This document shows positions 36,337 through 44,414 of a stretch of DNA of 64,000 nt, piece after piece. The stretch comes from an uncultured Gemmataceae bacterium. GTDB lineage: Bacteria > Planctomycetota > Planctomycetia > Gemmatales > Gemmataceae. The first letter of the stretch is position 1, and each line of letters begins with the position of its first letter. The stretch lies in NCBI GenBank assembly GCA_937923405.1, contig CALDUY010000001.1:161900-225899 (forward strand), given 5' to 3'. The position numbers were made by a program, and so were the translations under genes. The notes below the pieces were generated by a model, which worked only from the letters and a program-made list of their open reading frames with translations, searched no databases and was not told the origin of the DNA.

Positions 36337-37422
36337 GTGAATCTGGCTCACGAAGAAGCATTTCTGGCCGATATCGTCGAGCATCGCGATGATGTCAGAG
36401 TACGGCTCATCTACGCAGACTGGCTCGAAGAGCGCGGCCAGAGCCGACGCGCCGACTTCATTCGGCTGCAAATCGAGCTGGCTTCGGACCAACTCAGCGA
36501 CGAGCGACGCGGCTATCTGTTGGCTCAGGAGCAAGAGATACTGGCTCACCATGAACACGAATGGCGCAGCCAACTGCCACAGCTGGACGGCGTTACTTGG
36601 GAAGAGTTTTCCCGTGGTTTTGTCGAGTCGGTGTTCGTCGAAACCGTCGAAGCCTTCGAGCGTCAGGCCGAGGCGATCTTCGCCGCTGCTCCGATATGTC
36701 GCTTACGCATCGGCTTGCTCGACGTAGATTCGACCATTCGTCTGGCCCGGCTGCCGCAGCTGGCCCGACTGACCGAGTTGAACGTCGGCAATAATCCAAG
36801 CATGGGACGCGGCATACATGCTCTGATGGCCTCGCCTCATCTGAGCAATCTCCGCGTCTTGTTGTTGCACTACAACGACCTGGGCGATCATGCGATGGCC
36901 GTCGCCGATTCATCAGCATTCACCCAGCTAACGGAACTGTATCTTTCCGGCAATCAGCTCACTGATCATGTTGTTGCTCGTCTAGCACGCTGTAGGTGGT
37001 TGTCCAAGCTTCAGGCACTGGATCTACGCGACAATCAACTGAATGATGGCGGCATCTGCTCACTGACCTTTCATGGTCTGTGTTTGAATCTGAAGACGTT
37101 CTGGCTGGTAAACAATCAACTTCGCGAGGGAGCCGCCTGGGCACTGGCGGCCTCGATCTACTTGCCGACCCTGAATCAGTTGTATCTGAACTACAATCCT
37201 ATCGGCAGTGAAGGAGCAAGCGCCTTCGCCGAATCGCGTGAAAGCATCAGCCTGCAAGAACTGGACCTGCGGCACTGCGGCATTGGTAACGTAGGCGGCC
37301 TGGCTCTGGCCGAGTCGCCCTACTGTGAGGCTTTGGATCGCCTGTGGCTGGGCGGCAATCGCCTCGGCAGCGCGACGTTGACAGCGTTACGTCGCCGCTT
37401 CGGGGCGCGGCTACGACTGTGA
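36337..37422 (+). CDS. TIGR02996-domain leucine-rich-repeat protein
   Basis: A 361-residue protein. The first 45 residues are the TIGR02996 repeat-companion domain of planctomycetes (EEAFLADIVEHRDD then RLIYADWLEERG and RADFIRLQ). From about residue 125 on there are leucine-rich repeats such as LTELYLSGNQL, LQALDLRDNQL and LNQLYLNYNPI, ending LDRLWLGGNRL. GTG 36337 is used because AGAGG lies seven bases before it and the domain usually starts here; ATG 36304 is possible. A longer frame begins inside the upstream repeat element and is probably not translated. Likely a protein-protein interaction module. Confidence 0.85.
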   Translation: MNLAHEEAFLADIVEHRDDVRVRLIYADWLEERGQSRRADFIRLQIELASDQLSDERRGYLLAQEQEILAHHEHEWRSQLPQLDGVTWEEFSRGFVESVFVETVEAFERQAEAIFAAAPICRLRIGLLDVDSTIRLARLPQLARLTELNVGNNPSMGRGIHALMASPHLSNLRVLLLHYNDLGDHAMAVADSSAFTQLTELYLSGNQLTDHVVARLARCRWLSKLQALDLRDNQLNDGGICSLTFHGLCLNLKTFWLVNNQLREGAAWALAASIYLPTLNQLYLNYNPIGSEGASAFAESRESISLQELDLRHCGIGNVGGLALAESPYCEALDRLWLGGNRLGSATLTALRRRFGARLRL

Positions 37423-37424
37423 GA

Positions 37425-38264
37425 TCATTCCGGCTCGGGGCTCACCGCATCGCTGCCTGGCCAGACAAACCGCTGAACGCGATACTTGTCGGCATTGGCC
37501 TGCAACCAGCGCTTGGCCTCGCGGCCAAAATCATCGAAGTTGATCGGTGGAGTCCAGCCATCCTTATCCGTCAGTCCCAAGCGAGCGAAAACCGCAATCG
37601 GGTTGAGCTGGCGGTCGCGAGAACTGCTCCAGTCGGCTTGGGCCAGCGCGGTAAGCAAGCGTTTGCTCTCGTCCGCGGAGATTGGCTCGGTCTTCGAGCC
37701 GGGCCGATCGGTCCGATAGCGGGTCAACAGCATCATCGCCGCCAATTCCTGCGCCGCCGGATCCTTCCCTTCCAAGGCGGCCCGTGGATTGGTCAGGAGC
37801 TTCGCAGCCTTCTTCGCTTCCTCGACTTCCAGGCTGAAGTTGCGATGCCCGGTTTTCTTCGAGATGTCGTAGTAGTTGCTGATCAGGTAGACCCCTTTCT
37901 TCGAGGGATGTGCCGTCAGATAAAACAGCGCCTCGTCGCCGACATTCAGTTCGATGACGGTCACGCGACGGATCGGCAATCCTGGTTGGGGCGCGGTAGG
38001 GGGAAAGTAACCTACCTGAATCTCGTTGGTCTTGCTGCCGAGAATCGCCTCGCTGACTTGGACTGTCGCCAACTGCATTGACCGCTTGTCGTCCTTGAAC
38101 ATCTCGCTGGGAACCAGTTTATCGCTTAGTTTTATCACCTTGCCGACTACAACCCGGTCGACGACGGCAACGCGCGCTGGAATCGTCGGCGGGGCGATCA
38201 TACGTGACATGGCAGTCAGCGTGAACAACAACAGAACCAGTACCGAGAGAACCCAGCGTCGCAT
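37425..38264 (-). CDS. Hypothetical exported protein
   Basis: A 279-residue protein with an N-terminal signal peptide or anchor (RRWVLSVLVLLLFTLTAM). The middle (about 30-130) is rich in beta-type patterns such as VVVGKVIKLSDKLV and DEALFYLTAHPSKKGVYLI, resembling planctomycete proteins of unknown function. The remainder is helical. ATG 38264 follows a GAGG site; the frame extends upstream without support. No enzymatic motif is recognised. It ends three bases from the convergent LRR gene. Confidence 0.7.
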   Translation of the reverse strand: MRRWVLSVLVLLLFTLTAMSRMIAPPTIPARVAVVDRVVVGKVIKLSDKLVPSEMFKDDKRSMQLATVQVSEAILGSKTNEIQVGYFPPTAPQPGLPIRRVTVIELNVGDEALFYLTAHPSKKGVYLISNYYDISKKTGHRNFSLEVEEAKKAAKLLTNPRAALEGKDPAAQELAAMMLLTRYRTDRPGSKTEPISADESKRLLTALAQADWSSSRDRQLNPIAVFARLGLTDKDGWTPPINFDDFGREAKRWLQANADKYRVQRFVWPGSDAVSPEPE

Positions 38265-38357
38265 AGCAGCTACCTCGTGGTTATTTTGATAGGGTGAATG
38301 GAGGATATCATCATAAACATCGACGAATGAGAGCAAGCAAAAGTTTGGAGCGGTTGG

Positions 38358-39548
38358 ATGAACGAGGAGTTGCTGCCCCAGGTGCGGTTGAAGACCGAAC
38401 GCCGGTCGTCCCATCCGTGGATCTATCAAAAGATGGTCGAACGTCCAGCGACACGGCTGCCTCCCGGCACCGTGGTGGATATTCTCGATCGGGACAATCG
38501 CTGGGTCGGACGCGGCTTCTACAACGGCCATTCCCGGATCACACTGCGCGTGCTGACCACGGATCCCAGTGAGACTATCCAGGAGGCGTTCTTCCGCAAG
38601 CGGCTGACCGAGGCCATCGCGCTACGGCGCGAACTACTCCAGCTCGACGCGGTAACAGATGCTTATCGCCTGGTGCATTCCGAAGGCGACGGCCTGAGCG
38701 GATTGGTCGTCGATCGCTTCGCCGGAGTGATCGTGCTGGAATTCTTCGCAGCTGGCATGTATCGCTTTCGCGGGATGATCCAAGCAATTCTGGAAAGCCA
38801 CTATCCCGGAGCGAAATTCTATTTTTTTAGTGAAGAGCACATCCAAAAACAGGAGTCGTTTGACTGTCGGCCACCGGAGCCGCCTGCCCCGGAAGTCATC
38901 ACCGAGCATGGCATCCGCTTCCGCGTCGCACCAGGGAGCAAGCACAAGACCGGCTTTTTCGTCGATCAACGGGCCAATCGACAGCTCCTGGCGACGTTCT
39001 GTCCGGGAAAACGAGTGCTAGATTTGTGCTGCAACTCAGGGGGATTCGCCGTTTATGCCAAGGTACGCGGCGCGGAGGAAGTCACGGGGGTAGACCTGGA
39101 CGAGCAGGCGCTGGGCACGGCTCGCCAAAATGCCGGGCTGAACAACGTCCGCATCCGTTTCGTTCAGTCGGATCTGTTTCCCTGGCTGCGCGACATGATC
39201 GCTCAGGGGCAGCGTTGGGACGTGGTGGTGCTGGACCCGGCCAAACAAACGCGCGACCGCGAGGAAGTCGATCAAGCTCTGCGACGCTACACCGACATGA
39301 ACCGGCTGGCCTTGCAAGCCGTCGCGGATGGCGGCATCTTCCTGACTTGTTCATGTACCGGTCTGGTCAGCGAGGCCGACTTTCTCGACAGTGTGCGCCG
39401 AGCCGCCTGGCAAGCCGGACGCGAGCTTCAGGTGTTCCAACTCAGCGGCGCGGGCGGCGATCATCCCTTCCTGGCCCATGTTCGCGAGAGTCGTTACCTT
39501 AAGGCGATATTCGCCCGAGTGCGACAGGTGCCCACCCGGGAAGCGTGA
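38358..39548 (+). CDS. rlmI: Class I rRNA methyltransferase, RlmI-like
   Basis: A 396-residue protein with the RlmI architecture: an N-terminal PUA domain (SHPWIYQKMV, GTVVDILDRDNRWVGRG), a middle EEHD-type region, and a Rossmann methyltransferase with FFVDQRANRQLL, VLDLCCNSGGFA and VVLDPAKQTRDREE. A late TCSCTG contains the Cys used by m5C enzymes. RlmI methylates C1962 of 23S rRNA in E. coli. Motif IV reads DPAK instead of the common DPPK, so target identity is likely but not certain. Confidence 0.88.
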   Translation: MNEELLPQVRLKTERRSSHPWIYQKMVERPATRLPPGTVVDILDRDNRWVGRGFYNGHSRITLRVLTTDPSETIQEAFFRKRLTEAIALRRELLQLDAVTDAYRLVHSEGDGLSGLVVDRFAGVIVLEFFAAGMYRFRGMIQAILESHYPGAKFYFFSEEHIQKQESFDCRPPEPPAPEVITEHGIRFRVAPGSKHKTGFFVDQRANRQLLATFCPGKRVLDLCCNSGGFAVYAKVRGAEEVTGVDLDEQALGTARQNAGLNNVRIRFVQSDLFPWLRDMIAQGQRWDVVVLDPAKQTRDREEVDQALRRYTDMNRLALQAVADGGIFLTCSCTGLVSEADFLDSVRRAAWQAGRELQVFQLSGAGGDHPFLAHVRESRYLKAIFARVRQVPTREA

Positions 39549-39623
39549 ACTCCTCTAGGGCCTGTTTCGCTCAGTTGCTATGCTCAGCGTGCCTGCGTTG
39601 GTGTGGCGAAGAGGAATTGAGCC

Positions 39624-40298
39624 ATGCGTGTGATTGTTGAGGATAGCGAAATCATCATTCCGTCTTGGGTGGTTGATCTGGAGTCGTTCCGTCGCTGGTG
39701 CGATGACCCGGCGTTTCCGGAAGTCGGTCGCGTGTCCTATCTCAACGGTGAAGTCTGGGTGGACATGAGCATGGAGCAACTCTTCTCCCACAATGAGGTC
39801 AAAAAAGAACTCACTCGCGTGCTGGGCAATTTGGTGAAACATGGCCGCCTCGGACGCTATTTCACGGATGGTGTCTTCATCAGCAACGAGGAAGCGGATC
39901 TGGCCAATCAGCCGGATGGGATGTTTGTCTCGCAGCAGTCGTTGCAAGAGGGACGGGTTCGCGTGGTGGAAGGGCGAACGGAAGGACATGTCGAACTGGA
40001 AGGCAGTCCAGACATGGTCGCCGAGGTGGTCAGCCCCAGTTCGGTCCAGAAGGATACCGAGATCCTGCGACAAGCGTACGCCCGCGCGAACATCCGGGAG
40101 TATTGGTTGATCGATGCGCGCGAGGAGGCGACGAAGTTCGACGTGCTTCAGTTGCGACGCGGAACCTACATGGCGACGCGGAAACGAGCTGGCCGGACGC
40201 GCTCGGAGGTGTTTCAGCACTGGTTCCGTCTGACGCGGGAGAGCGGCCCCGATGGTTACCCCGAATTCACCCTCCATGCCCGCTCCGACAAGCCGTGA
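39624..40298 (+). CDS. Uma2 family (DUF820) putative endonuclease
   Basis: A second Uma2 protein, 224 residues, distinct from the one at 23959. Visible elements are YLNGEVWVDMSMEQLFSHN at about 42-60, the ANQPDGMFVS Asp, and MVAEVVSPSS followed by KDTEILRQAY (Glu and Lys). REYWLIDAREE closes the fold. GAGG lies nine bases before ATG 39624. Function of the family is unknown; no toxin-antitoxin partner is seen next to it. Confidence 0.87.
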   Translation: MRVIVEDSEIIIPSWVVDLESFRRWCDDPAFPEVGRVSYLNGEVWVDMSMEQLFSHNEVKKELTRVLGNLVKHGRLGRYFTDGVFISNEEADLANQPDGMFVSQQSLQEGRVRVVEGRTEGHVELEGSPDMVAEVVSPSSVQKDTEILRQAYARANIREYWLIDAREEATKFDVLQLRRGTYMATRKRAGRTRSEVFQHWFRLTRESGPDGYPEFTLHARSDKP

Positions 40299-40362
40299 AC
40301 GCCGCCAAATTCATAAACTAACAGTACATGCTTCGCCCTGGTCCCACTCAAAAATTCCCACC

Positions 40363-41229
40363 ATGATGTCAAATTCATCTTCGTGGATCAAAAATGTCAG
40401 TGAAGCAACGTTCGAGGCCGACGTCTTGCTCGCCTCGGATGACACGCCGATCATCGTCGATTTCTGGTCGCCGCGCTGCGCTCCGTGTCGAACCTTGGGG
40501 CCGATTCTCGAACGGTTGACGAACGAACGACAGGGCAAAGTGATCCTGGCCAAGGTCAACACGGATGAGAACCCGCGACTGGCAGCCTACTTTCAGATCG
40601 CCGCCATTCCTTCGGTGAAAGTGATCTTTCGGCGACAGCTGGTGCATGAGTTTGAAGGTCTACAGCCCGAAGCGGCGCTGCGCGAGTTCTTCAATCAACT
40701 CGTGCCCGACGAACGCGATCCGGAGTTGCTGGCCGCGTTCGATGCTGAAGCGACGTCTCCAGCCCGAGCCGAGAAGCTGTATCGCGCGATCCTGCAACGC
40801 GACCCGGAGCAGCACGAGGCCCGCGTGGGGTTGGCACGCACTCTGTTGCGACTGAACAAGTTCGACGACATCGCGGAAGTGCTGGAACCGGTTGGCACAT
40901 CCGGCGAACTCGGAACCGAGGCCCAGAGTATTCTTGCCCAGGTGAATTTGCTGAAGCAGGCCGCTCAGTTACCCGATGAGCAAGGGTTGCGCAAGAAGCT
41001 CGCTGCCAATCCCAAGGATGCTCAGGCCCATCTGGAGTTGGGCAACGTCTTGGCGGCGAAGGGGAACACTGAGGCCGCTCTGGCCGAGCTGCTCACCGCC
41101 GCCGAGTTGGACTACAAACTGGCCTCCGGCCCCGCTCGTGAGGCGATGGTCAAGGTGTTCTATGCCATTGGTCCCAACCACCCGTTAGCGAATGAATATC
41201 GCTCCAAGCTTGCGCGACTGCTCTACTGA
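40363..41229 (+). CDS. Thioredoxin-TPR protein, CnoX/YbbN-like
   Basis: A 288-residue co-chaperone-type protein. Residues about 8-115 are a thioredoxin domain with C39-A-P-C42 and cis-Pro P83 (AIPSV). The rest is helical TPR-like repeats (LYRAILQRDPEQHEARVGLA, LELGNVLAAKGNTEAALAEL). The active-site pair CAPC replaces WCGPC, and the preceding Trp is Arg, so redox chemistry may differ. ATG 40363 and 40366 are adjacent candidates. The next gene starts 38 bases inside its 3' end. Confidence 0.85.
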   Translation: MMSNSSSWIKNVSEATFEADVLLASDDTPIIVDFWSPRCAPCRTLGPILERLTNERQGKVILAKVNTDENPRLAAYFQIAAIPSVKVIFRRQLVHEFEGLQPEAALREFFNQLVPDERDPELLAAFDAEATSPARAEKLYRAILQRDPEQHEARVGLARTLLRLNKFDDIAEVLEPVGTSGELGTEAQSILAQVNLLKQAAQLPDEQGLRKKLAANPKDAQAHLELGNVLAAKGNTEAALAELLTAAELDYKLASGPAREAMVKVFYAIGPNHPLANEYRSKLARLLY

Positions 41230-41908
41230 TCAGGCGTGGCTGCGGCTCCGGAATGTGACGCGCTCGTTTGGGCCGACTGTCACGGCACTTCACGGCGTTA
41301 GCTTGGAGGTACAGCGGGGGGAACGGCTGGTGATTCTTGGCAAATCCGGATCCGGAAAGTCGACATTGCTCAATCTGCTGGCTGGACTTGATCGACCCAC
41401 TTCCGGGAGTATCGAGATCGACGGTCGTGATCTAGCCACGATGAATTCGCGTGAACTGGCCGAGCATCGCCTACGCAGGGTAGGGATGATCTTTCAGGCG
41501 TTTCACCTGATCCCGACGCGCACGGCCTTGCAAAACGTCGAGTTGCCGCTCGTGTTCGCGGAAGTGCCAGCCCGTCAGCGACGGGAGCGAGCCAGTCAGG
41601 CCCTGGCCGCCGTCGGACTGGGCGAGCGGTTGGGGCATTATCCGGCTCAGCTGTCGGGCGGGGAAGCCCAGCGTGTGGCCATTGCCCGAGCTTTGATCAA
41701 CGAACCGGCCCTGGTACTGGCCGACGAACCGACCGGCAATCTCGACAGTACCACGGCACGGCGTGTGATCGACCTGTTATTGGAGCAAATCAGCCGTTTG
41801 CGTGCCACCTTCATTCTGGTGACGCACGATGAGGAGCTGGCCCGCTCGACCGCGCGTCGGACCTTGCGATTGCAAGATGGAGCGATCGCCGAGTCTCTTT
41901 TACGGTAA
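41192..41908 (+). CDS. ABC transporter ATP-binding protein, LolD/MacB-like
   Basis: A 238-residue ATPase with Walker A GKSGSGKST, Q-loop IFQAFHLIP, signature LSGGEAQRVAIARAL, Walker B LVLADEPTGNLD, and switch His in LVTHDEE. The LADEPTGNLD wording and the short length place it with LolD, MacB and FtsE. It should pair with a MacB/FtsX-type permease, but none is adjacent. It overlaps the thioredoxin gene by 38 bases, so the two are probably co-translated. Confidence 0.9.
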   Translation: MNIAPSLRDCSTDQAWLRLRNVTRSFGPTVTALHGVSLEVQRGERLVILGKSGSGKSTLLNLLAGLDRPTSGSIEIDGRDLATMNSRELAEHRLRRVGMIFQAFHLIPTRTALQNVELPLVFAEVPARQRRERASQALAAVGLGERLGHYPAQLSGGEAQRVAIARALINEPALVLADEPTGNLDSTTARRVIDLLLEQISRLRATFILVTHDEELARSTARRTLRLQDGAIAESLLR

Positions 41909-41919
41909 AGAACGATCGC

Positions 41920-42681
41920 TCACTTCGCCGGCGCGCCAGCCTCGATCAACTCCAGCGAATACTTGACCTCTTTCTGAAGCCCTTCGTTGGGTATCTTTTG
42001 TAAGGCGGTCAGAACCGGGATCGCGGCCCGAGCCGATGGACCAATCAATCCCAAGGCTCGCACGGCGGTGGTCCGCAAGCGATCCTGTTCGGTGGTGGTA
42101 ACGATTTCCAGCAAGGGTTTAACATACTCTTCTGAGCCGGCGCTAGTCGTTCCCACGGCCAGCACCATTTGTTCCCGTATCGTCACCATGAAAGAGCCGA
42201 GGTTGTTATCGTTCTCCTCGTCCTTGGCTCCTTTTAAGAGTGCGGGGGTCGCCGCGCTGGCTTGTTTGCCGAGTTTGAACAACGCCATTGAGGCATTCAT
42301 GCGCACGGCAGGTTCAGGATCTTCCAATGCTTGGGCCAGCTGCTCGACCACCGAAGCCGTGGCTGGATACATCTTTGTCAGCGACAAGGAGGCCTGTACT
42401 CGGGCAAAAGGATCCTGATCCTCAAGCATGATCTTGGCCAATAACGGTACAGTGTCTGCTGCATCTGTGCCAATGGCCCCCAGAGCGAAGATCGCGTCGT
42501 GACGGGTCTTCGGGTCGTCACTGTTGATCGCCTTGACCCAGAAACTGGTGGGTTTACCCTCATGCTGGCCTTTGCTTCCCAACACGGTGTTGATGTGCCA
42601 GGGACTGGAGGGAACCAGCATCAGTCCCGCCGCGATGACAATAAGGCTAGCTAAACCCCAAATGATCCAACGGTAACGCAT
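41920..42681 (-). CDS. HEAT-repeat protein with N-terminal anchor
   Basis: A 253-residue protein with one N-terminal hydrophobic helix (WIIWGLASLIVIAAGLMLV) and then HEAT repeats from about residue 45: KTRHDAIFALGAIG, DPFARVQASLSLTKM, EPAVRMNASMALFKLG and RTTAVRALGLIG. It is probably anchored to the membrane with the solenoid outside. HEAT proteins of this type are common in planctomycetes and lack a general function beyond binding. It converges with the LolD-like gene. Confidence 0.8.
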   Translation of the reverse strand: MRYRWIIWGLASLIVIAAGLMLVPSSPWHINTVLGSKGQHEGKPTSFWVKAINSDDPKTRHDAIFALGAIGTDAADTVPLLAKIMLEDQDPFARVQASLSLTKMYPATASVVEQLAQALEDPEPAVRMNASMALFKLGKQASAATPALLKGAKDEENDNNLGSFMVTIREQMVLAVGTTSAGSEEYVKPLLEIVTTTEQDRLRTTAVRALGLIGPSARAAIPVLTALQKIPNEGLQKEVKYSLELIEAGAPAK

Positions 42682-42768
42682 GACCAGGTACTCAGACGCT
42701 GTCAGTCGAAATTTAGTGCCTGTTACAGAGGCTATCCCACGGTGGGCCGATTGTCCAGCAAGGAAAGT

Positions 42769-43506
42769 TTAGTGACTCCGGGCCGAGGTCGAGCGATTCA
42801 ACAGTAACTTCATCTCACGGACTGCGCGTTCCATGCCGACCAAGACGGCTCGACTGACGATGCTATGGCCGATGTTCAGTTCCTCGACCTCGGGAATCGC
42901 AGTGATGGCCTGGACGTTGTAATAGTTCAGTCCGTGGCCCATGTGGACGTGCAGGCCCATCTGACGGGCTACTCGGGCGGCGGTGGCCAGTTTCTCCAGC
43001 TCGGCCTCGCGCTGTTGCGGAGTTTTCGCCTCGGAATAGGTGGCGGTTTGCACTTCGACTGCCTTGGCTCCCAAACGCCGGCTGGTTTCGATCTGCACCA
43101 TGTCTGGGTCGATGAACAGCGAGACCTCGATGCCAGCTGCCGACAGCTGGGCGATCGCCTGGCGCACTGTGGCCTCGTGAGCGACGACATCCAGACCGCC
43201 CTCGGTGGTTAGTTCCTCGCGACGCTCGGGCACCAGGGTACATTCATCGGGGCGAACCTCACAAGCCAGGGCGAGAATCTCGGGCACGCAGGCCAGCTCC
43301 AGATTGAGCCGATTGGTCACTATCGGACGTAACAGTCGTAGATCGCGTTCTTGAATGTGTCGGCGATCCTCGCGTAGATGAACCGTGATGCCATCCGCTC
43401 CACCCAGCAGAGCAAGGACGGCGGCGGCGACTGGGTCGGGTTCGTTGGCCCGGCGAGCTTGTCGCACCGTGGCGACGTGATCAATGTTCACCCCCAAACG
43501 GATCAT
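42769..43506 (-). CDS. pdxJ: Pyridoxine 5'-phosphate synthase PdxJ
   Basis: PdxJ condenses 1-deoxy-D-xylulose 5-phosphate with 3-amino-2-oxopropyl phosphate, the last ring-forming step of DXP-dependent vitamin B6 synthesis. The 245-residue TIM barrel shows [16 protein letters not shown] at the start, [13 protein letters not shown], the catalytic-type Glu region PDECTLVPE, and GHGLNYYNV and ELNIGHSIV near the end. ATG 43506 follows GGAGTGG; the in-frame GTG at 43518 falls on that site. Confidence 0.95.
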   Translation of the reverse strand: MIRLGVNIDHVATVRQARRANEPDPVAAAVLALLGGADGITVHLREDRRHIQERDLRLLRPIVTNRLNLELACVPEILALACEVRPDECTLVPERREELTTEGGLDVVAHEATVRQAIAQLSAAGIEVSLFIDPDMVQIETSRRLGAKAVEVQTATYSEAKTPQQREAELEKLATAARVARQMGLHVHMGHGLNYYNVQAITAIPEVEELNIGHSIVSRAVLVGMERAVREMKLLLNRSTSARSH

Positions 43507-43521
43507 GCGCGAGACCACTCC

Positions 43522-44349
43522 TTACAACCGTAAGCTCGGCGGCAGATCTGGAGCCGTCTGTCGATAGTGACGGGCTTCCAGGCCGACGATTTTGTACAGC
43601 AAATAGGCCAGCAACAGTTGGATTGGCTTATCTACTAGAGGTAACGCTCCCAAGCCGCACAGAGCGTATTTGACCCACCAATCTGTCGTGCAGAACAACA
43701 CCAGCAAGGTCGGGGGAATGATCCGCCCCAGCCACGACAGCCGATAGCGCGGATCGACATACATGTAGTAAATTGCCTGGAGTTCCGCGAGGGTGTCGGT
43801 GATGAGCCAGAAGCGGCCTGGCTGTCCGGGACGCGGCCCAGCATCAAGGTAGACCGGCGGCATCAGCTTGCGGCTGGCCTCGACGAGCATATTCGCCGCA
43901 CTGAGCATGCTAGGAGGAGTGGCCGGCTGGGGCGGTGGCTGCATCGCGGCCAGCGAAGTGATCGCCTGTTCCAAACGCCGCATCCGCTCTTCCAGCGAAT
44001 CGATCTCTGGCGGAGGCGGTGCGGTCGAATGCGTCACGATCGGCACGGTGGGACGTGCTGTTGGTTTCGTTCGCGAAGCCGGGGCGACCGGTGGCTTGAC
44101 CACGGGTTCGGGGGCGGGGGCAGGTTCCGGCACCGGCGCTGGCTCGGGTTCTTCTTCAAACTGTGCTTCTGGCTCGGGAACAGCTTCCAGATCAACCCGT
44201 GTCTGGGGAGCTACTGGCTCTTGGGAGATGGGCACCAGATCGGGTTCGTCAGGTAATAGGAAAGCCGGCTCGTCGGCTGAGGGACCGTTCGAGACAGTCT
44301 GTTCCGGATCGATTGGGTCGTTTTCGCTTTTCGCTTTCTTCCTGGCCAC
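43522..44349 (-). CDS. Pro/Glu-rich membrane protein of unknown function
   Basis: A 275-residue protein with no recognised family. The first 110 residues are low-complexity Pro/Glu/Ala/Val, likely disordered. A short coiled coil follows (EIDSLEERMRRLEQAITSL). The last 130 residues contain LQAIYYMYVDPRYRLSW and two or three hydrophobic helices. GTG 44349 is chosen because AAGGAG lies eight bases upstream. pdxJ starts 16 bases after its stop. The arrangement suggests a membrane protein with a cytosolic linker. Confidence 0.65.
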   Translation of the reverse strand: MARKKAKSENDPIDPEQTVSNGPSADEPAFLLPDEPDLVPISQEPVAPQTRVDLEAVPEPEAQFEEEPEPAPVPEPAPAPEPVVKPPVAPASRTKPTARPTVPIVTHSTAPPPPEIDSLEERMRRLEQAITSLAAMQPPPQPATPPSMLSAANMLVEASRKLMPPVYLDAGPRPGQPGRFWLITDTLAELQAIYYMYVDPRYRLSWLGRIIPPTLLVLFCTTDWWVKYALCGLGALPLVDKPIQLLLAYLLYKIVGLEARHYRQTAPDLPPSLRL

Positions 44350-44414
44350 GACCCTTGCTCCTTCCCCCGCTACCCCGCGCCCACGGTTGGTAGCGCGGGG
44401 CCGGGGGGGCGGTA

